A DNA stretch of 8,158 nt from JACQNR01 sp049515175 (GTDB taxonomy: Bacteria; Acidobacteriota; Terriglobia; UBA7540), in NCBI GenBank assembly GCA_049515175.1, contig JBEKUI010000212.1, positions 1 through 8,158 of the forward strand. The letters are read 5' to 3'. The position numbers were made by a program, and so were the translations under genes. This document shows, one piece after another, positions 1 to 5,548 of this stretch. The notes under the pieces were generated by a model that was given only the letters and a program-made list of their open reading frames with translations, did not search any database and had not been told where the DNA came from. How positions within the stretch are numbered: position 1 is the first letter of the stretch; the number at the start of each line of letters is the position of its first letter.

Positions 1-972
1 TTCTGTGTGATTCCGCAGATGCGCGGGAACTTCCGTTCGCGACGCTTTGAGTCGGTGATTCGCGAAGCGGAGAATCTCGTGCGCCAGGGCGTGCGTGAAA
101 TCACCTTGATTGGCCAGGACACTACGAGTTACGGCGAGGACCTGGGCCTCAGAGACGGCCTCCCCACCCTGCTGCGCGAACTGGGGAAAATTCCCGATCT
201 CGTGTGGCTGCGCGCTCTTTACTACTATCCCAATCGCGTCACCGAGGCCTTGATCGAAGCCGTCGCCGAGACGCCCACAGCGTGCAAATACTTCGACATT
301 CCTCTACAGCACGCCAGCGCGCGGGTTCTGAAGGCCATGCGGCGCGGCTCGCACGGCGATCAATTCCTCAAGATGCTCGCGAAGATCCGCGCCACGATTC
401 CCGATGCCACGCTCCGCACCTCCATGATCGTGGGCTTCCCCGGTGAAACCGACGACAATTTCAAGGCGTTGCTCGATTTTGTTTCCGCCGCGGAGTTCGA
501 TCATTTGGGCGTCTTTCTCTACTCCAACGAGGAAACCAGCGGCTCCTATGCGCTGGCGGATCAAGTTGCACCCCGCATCGCGCGGCAGCGGCAGAAGAAG
601 CTGATGGCGCGGCAGCAGAAGATTTCGCGCCGCAGGCTGGGCAGGCTGGTCGGCCAGTCGCTCCCGGTTCTCGTCGAGGGACGCTCGCCGGAGACCGAAC
701 TGCTCTTCCAGGGGCGGCTGGAATCTCAGGCGCCGGAAATTGACGGCCAGATTCTGATCAACGATTACGAGGGCGCGGAACCGCGCGCGGGTGAATTCCG
801 CTTTGCCACCCTCACCGACTCGCACGATTACGATCTGGTGGCGCGACTCGAGAACCGGTACTTTGCCGAGCCCGTCGCAACGACGAATGGGACCGCGGCA
901 CCCCGGCTCGTGCAAATTCAACCTGTGAGCCCGCTCCCGCAGGAAGATGCCTATGCGCTGCCCCGTTTGTAG
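1..972 (+). CDS. rimO: Ribosomal protein S12 methylthiotransferase RimO (5'-truncated)
   Basis: Radical-SAM enzyme that adds a methylthio group to a conserved aspartate of ribosomal protein uS12, acting in the cytoplasm. The window opens inside the gene: codon 2 (bases 4-6) is the last cysteine of the CxxxCxxC iron-sulfur motif, followed by VIPQMRG. The N-terminal methylthiotransferase domain and the first two cysteines lie upstream. In the visible 323 residues, GQDTTSYG (about 38-45), IPLQHAS (about 100-106) and GFPGET (about 145-150) mark the radical-SAM barrel, and a TRAM RNA-binding domain follows at about 217-285. GQDTTSYG and the LGVFLYSNEE stretch favour RimO over the tRNA enzyme MiaB. 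A tail of about 35 residues after TRAM looks unconserved. The stop codon lies inside the next gene, a 20-base overlap that suggests translational coupling. Family assignment is very secure; the true start is not visible. Confidence 0.95.
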   Translation, partial: FCVIPQMRGNFRSRRFESVIREAENLVRQGVREITLIGQDTTSYGEDLGLRDGLPTLLRELGKIPDLVWLRALYYYPNRVTEALIEAVAETPTACKYFDIPLQHASARVLKAMRRGSHGDQFLKMLAKIRATIPDATLRTSMIVGFPGETDDNFKALLDFVSAAEFDHLGVFLYSNEETSGSYALADQVAPRIARQRQKKLMARQQKISRRRLGRLVGQSLPVLVEGRSPETELLFQGRLESQAPEIDGQILINDYEGAEPRAGEFRFATLTDSHDYDLVARLENRYFAEPVATTNGTAAPRLVQIQPVSPLPQEDAYALPRL

Positions 973-1156
973 GAAACCCACAATGTGGCAAGGCAATCCG
1001 TTCCGGCCATTTTGCAGCGAGCGGTGCAGATTGATCGACCTCGATAACTGGCTCTCGGAGCGATATCGCATTGCGGGCGCCGCCGAAGAGGATGGCGAGA
1101 AGCACCCGGAGCCCGTCCGGCCGGAAATCACCGACGCCGGGGGACGGCGTGGCTGA
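953..1156 (+). CDS. yacG: DNA gyrase inhibitor YacG, zinc-ribbon protein
   Basis: Small zinc-binding protein of the YacG (DUF329) family. The E. coli member binds the C-terminal region of GyrB and blocks DNA binding by gyrase; that role is carried over by homology. The 67 residues contain the four-cysteine signature: Cys3 and Cys6 (CPVC), then Cys21 and Cys25 in FCSERC, followed by the family pattern RLIDLDNW (residues 26-33). The tail after residue 45 is acidic and probably disordered, as is usual here. An in-frame ATG also exists at 947. I prefer 953 because AGGAAG at 941-946 then sits 6 bases upstream, while it would touch the 947 ATG, and because family members usually begin M-(K/R)-C-P. 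The start overlaps the end of rimO by 20 bases and the stop overlaps pgpA by 8. Confidence 0.92.
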   Translation: MRCPVCRKPTMWQGNPFRPFCSERCRLIDLDNWLSERYRIAGAAEEDGEKHPEPVRPEITDAGGRRG

Positions 1157-1631
1157 GGCGCGGCGCGGGGCTGGCGTCTGGATCGCGACCTGCTTGGGTG
1201 TGGGTTATTGCCCCGTCGCCCCCGGAACCGCCGGTTCGGCAGTGGCGGTAGTCCTCATGGCAGCGCTCGGCCTGCTTCCTCTCAGCCGCACCTGGTATTG
1301 GGGCTTGCTGGCGGGCGCGCTGCTGAGTATCTTGGTAGTTGGAGTGTGGGCGGCTACCGAGGCGGAACGGTTCTTCGGCCGCACCGATCCCGGGCACGTC
1401 GTGATTGATGAGGTGGCGGGCCAGATGCTGACGTTGCTCGCCCGGCCCGGCGCAAACTGGAAGTGGCTGCTGGCGGGATTCTTGCTCTTCCGGTTTTTCG
1501 ACATTATGAAACCCTTTCCGGCGCGCCGTGCGGAGCGACTGCCGGGCGGCTGGGGCATCATGACGGATGATGTCATCGCTGGCCTGTACGGCTTGGTGGC
1601 GCTCACCATCATCGGTCATTGGGTGCGGTGA
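1149..1631 (+). CDS. pgpA: Phosphatidylglycerophosphatase A
   Basis: Inner-membrane phosphatase that removes the phosphate from phosphatidylglycerol phosphate to give phosphatidylglycerol. The 160 residues match the usual family length (about 150-170). Conserved features: GYCPVAPGTAGS (19-30), DPGHVVIDEVAGQ (80-92) with acidic residues that bind metal in this family, RFFDIMKPFP (115-124) and GGWGIMTDD (133-141). Hydrophobic stretches at about 31-45, 50-68, 94-113 and 144-158 fit a multi-pass membrane protein. I chose the GTG at 1149: it leaves a family-like N terminus, has GGGGGA at 1139-1144 four bases upstream, and overlaps the yacG stop by 8 bases. Longer in-frame starts exist at TTG 1071 and ATG 1092, but they would add a basic, unconserved leader overlapping most of the yacG tail. 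Product is secure; the start is moderately sure. Confidence 0.93.
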   Translation: MAEARRGAGVWIATCLGVGYCPVAPGTAGSAVAVVLMAALGLLPLSRTWYWGLLAGALLSILVVGVWAATEAERFFGRTDPGHVVIDEVAGQMLTLLARPGANWKWLLAGFLLFRFFDIMKPFPARRAERLPGGWGIMTDDVIAGLYGLVALTIIGHWVR

Positions 1632-1728
1632 ATCTAAGGTGGCGGCGAGGCCCCCATCGCGGAAGATAATTGAACGAACCGGTCGCGGGGACGCCGCAGA
1701 GTCCGGTCCATCCAGAGAGAAGGCGAAA

Positions 1729-2748
1729 TTGGGCGGAAGTAAGCCACGCATCGAAGCCGTTGAGCCGCGCGCCGCCATCGCGGGCGGGGAACTCGCGGTT
1801 CACGGCCGGGGCTTCGTGGACAACGGAAATCGTCGTGCCATCGTTCGTTTTGGCGAGACGCCCGGGACCGTTGTGGTCAGTTCCCCCACCCGCCTGGTGG
1901 TCCGTGTGCCAGCCAACGCCGCCAGCGGCGACCTTACCGTGGACAGCGGAGCCGCCGTCAGCGAGCCAAAGCCCGTCGCGCTGGGCAGAACCATCGCCGG
2001 AAATCTCCACCCCGTGGCCAACCCCGCCCTCGACGCTGCCGGCAACGTCTTCAGCACCTTCAGCGGCAGCCGCGGCCAGAAGGTTGCTGTTTCTGTCTTT
2101 AAGGTTTCCCCAGACCGTGCTGTGCAACCCATCGCAAACGACCTGCTCAATCCCACCGGCCTGGCGTTTGACCGCGCGGGACTGCTTTATGTGTCGAGCC
2201 GCGCCGAAGGGACGATCTACCAGATTACTCCCGACGGCCATCGCAGCCTGTATGCCGAGGGAATGGGCGTCGCCACCGGCCTGGCGTTTGATCACGCCGG
2301 AAACCTCTACGTGGGCGACCGCACCGGGACGATTTTCAAAATCAGTCCCGACCGCCAAATCTTTGTCTTCGCCACCGTAGAGCCGAGCGTGGCTGCATAT
2401 CATCTCGCGTTCGGCCCGGATCAACATCTCTACGCCACCGGACCGACGACCTCAAGCTTCGACCATGTTTACCGCGTCTCACCGGCCGGCGAGGTAAAGT
2501 CCTTCTACCGCGGCCTGGGGCGACCGCAGGGATTGGCTTTCGACGCGGAGGGCAATCTTTACGTGGCGGCATCTCTGGGCGGGCGCCGCGGCGTGGTGCG
2601 GCTGACGCCGGATGCACGGCCCGAACTGACAGTCTCCGGTAACGGCATCGTGGGCCTGGCCTTCACCAGACATCGCTCTGTGATACTCGCCACCAACGAC
2701 TCTTTGATCGAATTGCTCCTCGATGTCGAGGGAATGCCGTTAGTCTAG
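1729..2748 (+). CDS. Uncharacterised IPT/TIG domain plus six-bladed NHL-type beta-propeller protein
   Basis: Function unknown. Residues about 6-83 form an IPT/TIG-like immunoglobulin fold (PRIEAVEPRAAIAGGELAVH at the front, then a GxxxxxV strand pattern). Residues about 88-335 contain six propeller blades with the NHL/SMP-30-type pattern (x)GLAFDxxGNLYV...IxxxxPDG, at about 98-130, 141-170, 181-209, 222-254, 265-296 and 305-332. From memory, similar proteins with near-identical blades recur in Acidobacteriota, but no role is known to me. No signal peptide or membrane segment is visible, so a cytoplasmic location is inferred, which is odd because IPT domains are often extracellular. The start is uncertain. 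TTG 1729 follows GAGAAGG (1717-1723) at 5 bases and begins just before the conserved part. GTG 1639 and ATG 1567 are also in frame but would add a basic, low-complexity leader; the latter overlaps pgpA. A scaffold or ligand-binding role is only a guess. Confidence 0.78.
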   Translation: MGGSKPRIEAVEPRAAIAGGELAVHGRGFVDNGNRRAIVRFGETPGTVVVSSPTRLVVRVPANAASGDLTVDSGAAVSEPKPVALGRTIAGNLHPVANPALDAAGNVFSTFSGSRGQKVAVSVFKVSPDRAVQPIANDLLNPTGLAFDRAGLLYVSSRAEGTIYQITPDGHRSLYAEGMGVATGLAFDHAGNLYVGDRTGTIFKISPDRQIFVFATVEPSVAAYHLAFGPDQHLYATGPTTSSFDHVYRVSPAGEVKSFYRGLGRPQGLAFDAEGNLYVAASLGGRRGVVRLTPDARPELTVSGNGIVGLAFTRHRSVILATNDSLIELLLDVEGMPLV

Positions 2749-2768
2749 TGTCGAGTCTCAAAGGAAGA

Positions 2769-2838
2769 AGTCGACAGTTCACAGTCGACAGCCAAAGGCC
2801 TAGCGGCTTTTTCTACTTTTAACTGTTGACTGTCGACT
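2769..2838. repeat. Heptamer array A, two facing arms (28-14-28)
   Basis: Upstream of cinA. The left arm (2769-2796) is four 7-base units: AGTCGAC at 2769 and again at 2783, with AGTTCAC and AGCCAAA as variants. The right arm (2811-2838) is four units of the same type on the opposite strand; read on the minus strand it begins AGTCGAC, AGTCAAC. The outer 10 bases of the arms (2769-2778 and 2829-2838) are perfect inverted repeats. A 14-base core (2797-2810) separates the arms and contributes to a hairpin. The period is read directly from the sequence; any function is unknown. Confidence 0.8.
2794..2812 (+). terminator. Possible rho-independent terminator after the propeller gene
   Basis: AAAGGCC (2794-2800) pairs with GGCTTTT (2805-2811) around the loop TAGC, giving seven pairs including one G-U. 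Five T residues follow the GGC (2808-2812). It begins 45 bases after the stop of the propeller gene and would separate that gene from cinA. The stem is short and A-T rich at its base, and the surrounding inverted heptamer arms could extend the structure. Terminator activity is therefore only moderately likely. Confidence 0.4.
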
Positions 2839-2863
2839 CGATCCCCCTCTTCACTGTTCTTCC

Positions 2864-4099
2864 ATGGACGCCGAGATCATCGCCGTTGGCTCCGAACTCC
2901 TCACGCCCTTCCGGCAGGACACCAACTCGCTCTATCTCACCGGGAAGCTGAATGACCTCGGCATCGAGGTCCGCTTCAAGACCATCGTGGGGGACGATGC
3001 GGCGCGGCTGGCGGAAGTCTTTCGCTGCGCACTCGGGCGCTCGCAGTTGATCATACTGATCGGCGGGCTTGGGCCCACCGAAGACGACGTGAACCGCGAA
3101 GTGGTCGCCGAAGTCCTCGGGCGGCCGCTCCACGAAGAGCCGGAGATCCGGCGGCGCATCGAAGCGCGCTTTGCCCGCTTCGGTCGCGCCATGTCGCCCA
3201 ACAATCTCCGCCAGGCGGTGGTCCCCGAGGGCGCGGAATGGCTGGAGAACCACAACGGGACGGCGCCCGGCCTCTGGATCGAGCACGAGGGCGCGGCGAT
3301 CGTTCTCCTGCCTGGCCCGCCTCGCGAGATGGAGGCGATGTTTGACGCCTCCTGCCTCCCACGCCTGGAGCGCGTGGCGCCGCCGTCCGTGGTTCGCACC
3401 CTGGTCCTCAAAGTCATCGGGCTCGCCGAATCGGAAGTGGACCAGCGCATCGCTCCCATCTACAAAACGTACGCGAATCCCCAGACGACCATTCTCGCCA
3501 CACCCGGTGGCATCGAAGTCCACCTGCGCGCCCGGACCGAAAGCGGAGCGAAGGCACACGCTTTGCTCGACGAACTTGCGGGCAAGATTGAGACGGCACT
3601 CGGCGATTACGTCTTTTCAACTTCGGGGGAAACGCTCGAGGAGATCGTCGGCCGCTATCTCGCCCTTCGACACAAGACGCTGGCGGTGGCGGAGAGTTGC
3701 ACGGGCGGCCTGCTCAGCGAGCGTCTGACGCGCGTCCCGGGAAGTTCAAATTACTTTCTCGGCGGGGTCGTCTGTTACAGCAATGAGCTCAAAACGCGGC
3801 TCGCGGGCGTACCCACTAACCTGATCGAAGAGAACGGCGCGGTATCAAAACCCATCGCCATTGCCCTCGCCGAGGGAGTTCGGCGGAATACGGGCGCGTC
3901 CATCGGATTGGGCATTACCGGCATCGCCGGCCCGGGCGGAGGAGCGGCGGAGAAGCCCGTCGGACTGGTATTCATCGCCCTCGCCGACGAGCGCGGCGCG
4001 CAAGTGCGAGAATTCCGTTTTCCGGGAGACCGCGAGCGCGTGCGGAATCTTTCCACGACGGCAGCGCTCGAAATGATCCGGCGGCGAATCCGGGATTGA
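2864..4099 (+). CDS. cinA: CinA: competence/damage-inducible protein A, NMN amidohydrolase
   Basis: Two-domain cytoplasmic protein of 411 residues, the usual full length. Residues 1-170 are the MoCF-biosynthesis-like (COG1058) domain, with AVGSELL (7-13), GGLGPTEDD (67-75) and LLPGPPREM (148-156). In characterised CinA proteins this domain has ADP-ribose pyrophosphatase activity. Residues about 258-411 form the PncC-type domain that deamidates nicotinamide mononucleotide to nicotinate mononucleotide in pyridine nucleotide salvage. It shows AESCTGG (276-282), GITGIAGP (350-357), KPVGLV (364-369) and FPGDRERVR (386-394). Both active sites look intact. The ATG at 2864 has no visible Shine-Dalgarno sequence (the 25 bases before it are pyrimidine-rich), but the N terminus MDAEIIAVGSEL fits the family exactly. 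In other bacteria cinA often lies near recA or pgsA; here it sits between the propeller gene and thpR. Confidence 0.97.
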   Translation: MDAEIIAVGSELLTPFRQDTNSLYLTGKLNDLGIEVRFKTIVGDDAARLAEVFRCALGRSQLIILIGGLGPTEDDVNREVVAEVLGRPLHEEPEIRRRIEARFARFGRAMSPNNLRQAVVPEGAEWLENHNGTAPGLWIEHEGAAIVLLPGPPREMEAMFDASCLPRLERVAPPSVVRTLVLKVIGLAESEVDQRIAPIYKTYANPQTTILATPGGIEVHLRARTESGAKAHALLDELAGKIETALGDYVFSTSGETLEEIVGRYLALRHKTLAVAESCTGGLLSERLTRVPGSSNYFLGGVVCYSNELKTRLAGVPTNLIEENGAVSKPIAIALAEGVRRNTGASIGLGITGIAGPGGGAAEKPVGLVFIALADERGAQVREFRFPGDRERVRNLSTTAALEMIRRRIRD

Positions 4100-4102
4100 G
4101 GG

Positions 4103-4213
4103 GACTGGCCATTGAAGAATGAAGATTGGCGAATGTTGAATGGGAGGTCCACCAAGCTTTCGTTTGAAGGCCTCGCTTTTCACTTTTGATTCTTCAATCA
4201 TCAATCAGCAATC
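4103..4213. repeat. Heptamer array B, two facing arms (42-27-42)
   Basis: Fills nearly the whole cinA-thpR spacer. The left arm (4103-4144) has six units of 7 bases, such as GAATGAA at 4117, GATTGGC at 4124 and GAATGGG at 4138. The right arm (4172-4213) has six units of the opposite orientation, such as TTCAATC at 4193, ATCAATC at 4200 and AGCAATC at 4207. ATTGAAGAAT (4111-4120) and ATTCTTCAAT (4189-4198) are a perfect 10-base inverted repeat. The 27-base core (4145-4171) ends with a hairpin: GCTTTC (4156-4161), loop GTTT, GAAGGC (4166-4171), six pairs with one G-U. The array ends 5 bases before the thpR start. Confidence 0.82.
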
Positions 4214-4218
4214 CGATC

Positions 4219-4809
4219 ATGCGCGCCTTCATTGCCATCGCACTGCCTGACGAAATCCACCGCGAACTCGCCCGCCAGCAGGCGGCGTTCCGCGCCGCCT
4301 GCCCCGACGCCCGCTGGACCCGCGCGGAAGGGATTCACCTCACTTTGAAGTTTCTCGGCGAGATCAACGAACCGCAGGTGAAGCAGGTGACCGTGGCGTT
4401 GGCGCCTCTTGGGAACTTCAGCCGGTTCAAGGTTGAGGTCAAGGGGTTCGGATGCTTCCCGGATGCGCGGCGACCTCGCGTGTTCTGGGCCGGTGTCGCC
4501 GCCCCGCCCGACCTCGCCCGGCTCGCCACGGGCGTTGAAGATGCCATGGCACCCCTGGGATTCGAGCGCGAGCAGCGAACCTACAATCCGCACCTGACCC
4601 TTGCGCGCTTCAACAATCCGCGGCCGCAGCCGCGGCTGCAGGAAGCAATCGCAATGCAGGCCGGCGTGAGCCTGGGGCAATTCGAAGCCTCGGAATTCTT
4701 TCTTTTCGAAAGCCGCCTGTCGCCCGGCGGCGCAGAATACCGCAAGGTCGCTCGCTTCTCCGAGAAGCCGTCAGTTTCCGATTTTGAGTTTCCAGTTTCC
4801 AATTTATAA
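4219..4809 (+). CDS. thpR: RNA 2',3'-cyclic phosphodiesterase ThpR (2H/LigT family)
   Basis: Small cytoplasmic 2H phosphoesterase, historically called 2'-5' RNA ligase. ThpR opens 2',3'-cyclic phosphates on RNA ends to 2'-phosphates; its physiological substrate in bacteria is unclear. The 196 residues carry the two catalytic HxTx motifs at 40-43 (HLTL, in GIHLTLKFLG) and 125-128 (HLTL, in YNPHLTLAR), plus the family's MRAFIAI start and ESRLSPGGAEY near the end (165-174). The ATG at 4219 gives this standard N terminus; no Shine-Dalgarno sequence precedes it, and array B ends 5 bases upstream. The last 12 residues (185-196) are encoded by heptamer array C, so the C terminus looks like a read-through of repeat DNA rather than conserved protein. 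It lies 119 bases after cinA and 56 before plsY, in the same orientation. Confidence 0.93.
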   Translation: MRAFIAIALPDEIHRELARQQAAFRAACPDARWTRAEGIHLTLKFLGEINEPQVKQVTVALAPLGNFSRFKVEVKGFGCFPDARRPRVFWAGVAAPPDLARLATGVEDAMAPLGFEREQRTYNPHLTLARFNNPRPQPRLQEAIAMQAGVSLGQFEASEFFLFESRLSPGGAEYRKVARFSEKPSVSDFEFPVSNL

Positions 4810-4835
4810 CTACCAGTTTCCATTTTCCGCTTTTG
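4773..4835. repeat. Heptamer array C, single orientation, nine units
   Basis: Nine 7-base units in register. AGTTTCC occurs exactly at 4773, 4787, 4794 and 4815 (spacings 14, 7 and 21), with variants such as ATTTTCC (4822) and GATTTTG (4780) between. The first 37 bases lie inside the thpR reading frame and its stop codon; the rest is spacer. I see no facing left arm, so this resembles only the right half of arrays A, B and D. It ends 30 bases before the plsY start. Confidence 0.8.
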
Positions 4836-4865
4836 CCGACGTGTATGATAAATTCTAGCCCCATC

Positions 4866-5480
4866 ATGGTCGGCCCATTTACCGCGTTAATTGCTTATCT
4901 TTTCGGCTCCATCCCGTTCGGCTACTTGATTGTCCACTGGCAGCAAGGAATTGATGTGCGGACGACCGGCAGCGGTTCCATCGGCGCCACCAACGTCATG
5001 CGCAATCTCGGCGTCATGGGGTTCGCTGCGACCTTTCTGCTCGATTTCGGCAAAGGGATAGCCGCCGTTCTCCTCGCTTCGCGGCTGACGGCAGCCAACC
5101 CCGTCTGGATCGCAGCGGCGGCGGTGGGTGCAATCCTCGGGCACTGTTTTCCGGTCTGGCTCAAGTTCCGCGGGGGCAAAGGGGTCGCGACCGCCGTGGG
5201 CGTCTTCCTCGCGCTGGCGCCGCTCGAAGTGGGAATCTCGTTGGCGATTTTCGCGGTCGTCGTCGCGATCTCACGAACCATCTCTCTCGGGTCGATCGTC
5301 AGCGTGGGCGCATTCCCTTTGCTCCTCTACTTCCTCCACCACCCGCCCTTTCCGGTTGTGGTCGGCGCAGTGGCCAGCGCGGCGATTATCATCATCCAGC
5401 ACCGCTCCAACATCCGGCGGCTGCTGGCTGGGACTGAGAACAAGCTGGGGAGAAAGCAGGAAGTTGGAAGTAGGAACTAG
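4866..5480 (+). CDS. plsY: Glycerol-3-phosphate acyltransferase PlsY
   Basis: Integral membrane enzyme that transfers an acyl chain from acyl-phosphate (made by PlsX, not in this window) to sn-glycerol-3-phosphate, giving lysophosphatidic acid, the first committed step of phospholipid synthesis. The 204 residues show the family signatures: LFGSIPFGYLI (12-22), TGSGSIGATNVMRNLG (34-49), DFGKG (60-64), HCFPVWLKFRGGKGVATA (93-110) and QHRSNIRRLLAGTE (178-191). Hydrophobic segments at about 4-22, 51-71, 80-96, 112-135, 141-158 and 163-177 fit a multi-pass protein. The ATG at 4866 gives the normal N terminus; ATG 4845 is in frame but would add seven unconserved residues. Neither has a clear ribosome binding site. 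The last six residues (199-204) and the stop codon are encoded by heptamer array D. The next gene makes PlsY's substrate. Confidence 0.97.
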   Translation: MVGPFTALIAYLFGSIPFGYLIVHWQQGIDVRTTGSGSIGATNVMRNLGVMGFAATFLLDFGKGIAAVLLASRLTAANPVWIAAAAVGAILGHCFPVWLKFRGGKGVATAVGVFLALAPLEVGISLAIFAVVVAISRTISLGSIVSVGAFPLLLYFLHHPPFPVVVGAVASAAIIIIQHRSNIRRLLAGTENKLGRKQEVGSRN

Positions 5481-5548
5481 GAAAATCGAAGGGGAGTCGA
5501 AAGCGGTCCTCTGGCAACTGGACACTGGACGCAGTCGGCTGAAAGCTG
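5460..5548. repeat. Heptamer array D, two facing arms (42-5-42)
   Basis: The left arm (5460-5501) is six 7-base units, five starting GAA: for example GAAGTTG at 5460, GAAGTAG at 5467 and GAACTAG at 5474; the sixth is AGTCGAA. The right arm (5507-5548) is six units in opposite orientation, five ending CTG and one ending CAG: for example GCAACTG at 5514 and GACACTG at 5521. The core between them is 5 bases (5502-5506). The first 21 bases encode the last six residues and stop of plsY, and the array ends exactly one base before the gpsA ATG, so it forms the entire spacer between the genes. Confidence 0.8.

Noticed and set aside
304..1131. A 275-codon open frame on the minus strand across the 3' half of rimO and yacG
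   Set aside because: It is antisense to two well-recognised genes, has no family resemblance and is explained by low stop-codon frequency in GC-rich DNA.
1567..1728. N-terminal extension of the propeller protein from ATG 1567 or GTG 1639
   Set aside because: The added residues are basic and low in complexity, resemble neither a signal peptide nor the family, and the 1567 start overlaps the conserved end of pgpA. TTG 1729 has a better-placed ribosome binding site.
1609..2427. A 272-codon minus-strand frame opposite the propeller gene
   Set aside because: The regular NHL blades on the + strand are decisive; the antisense product only mirrors their periodicity.
2819..3559. A 246-codon minus-strand frame opposite the first half of cinA
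   Set aside because: The + strand encodes intact CinA motifs here; the antisense translation shows no domain pattern.
2769..5548. Reading the spacer repeats as CRISPR or as a single REP/MITE family
   Set aside because: Units are 7 bases and degenerate with no unique spacers, and the unit sequence differs between sites, so neither a CRISPR array nor copies of one transposable element fits.
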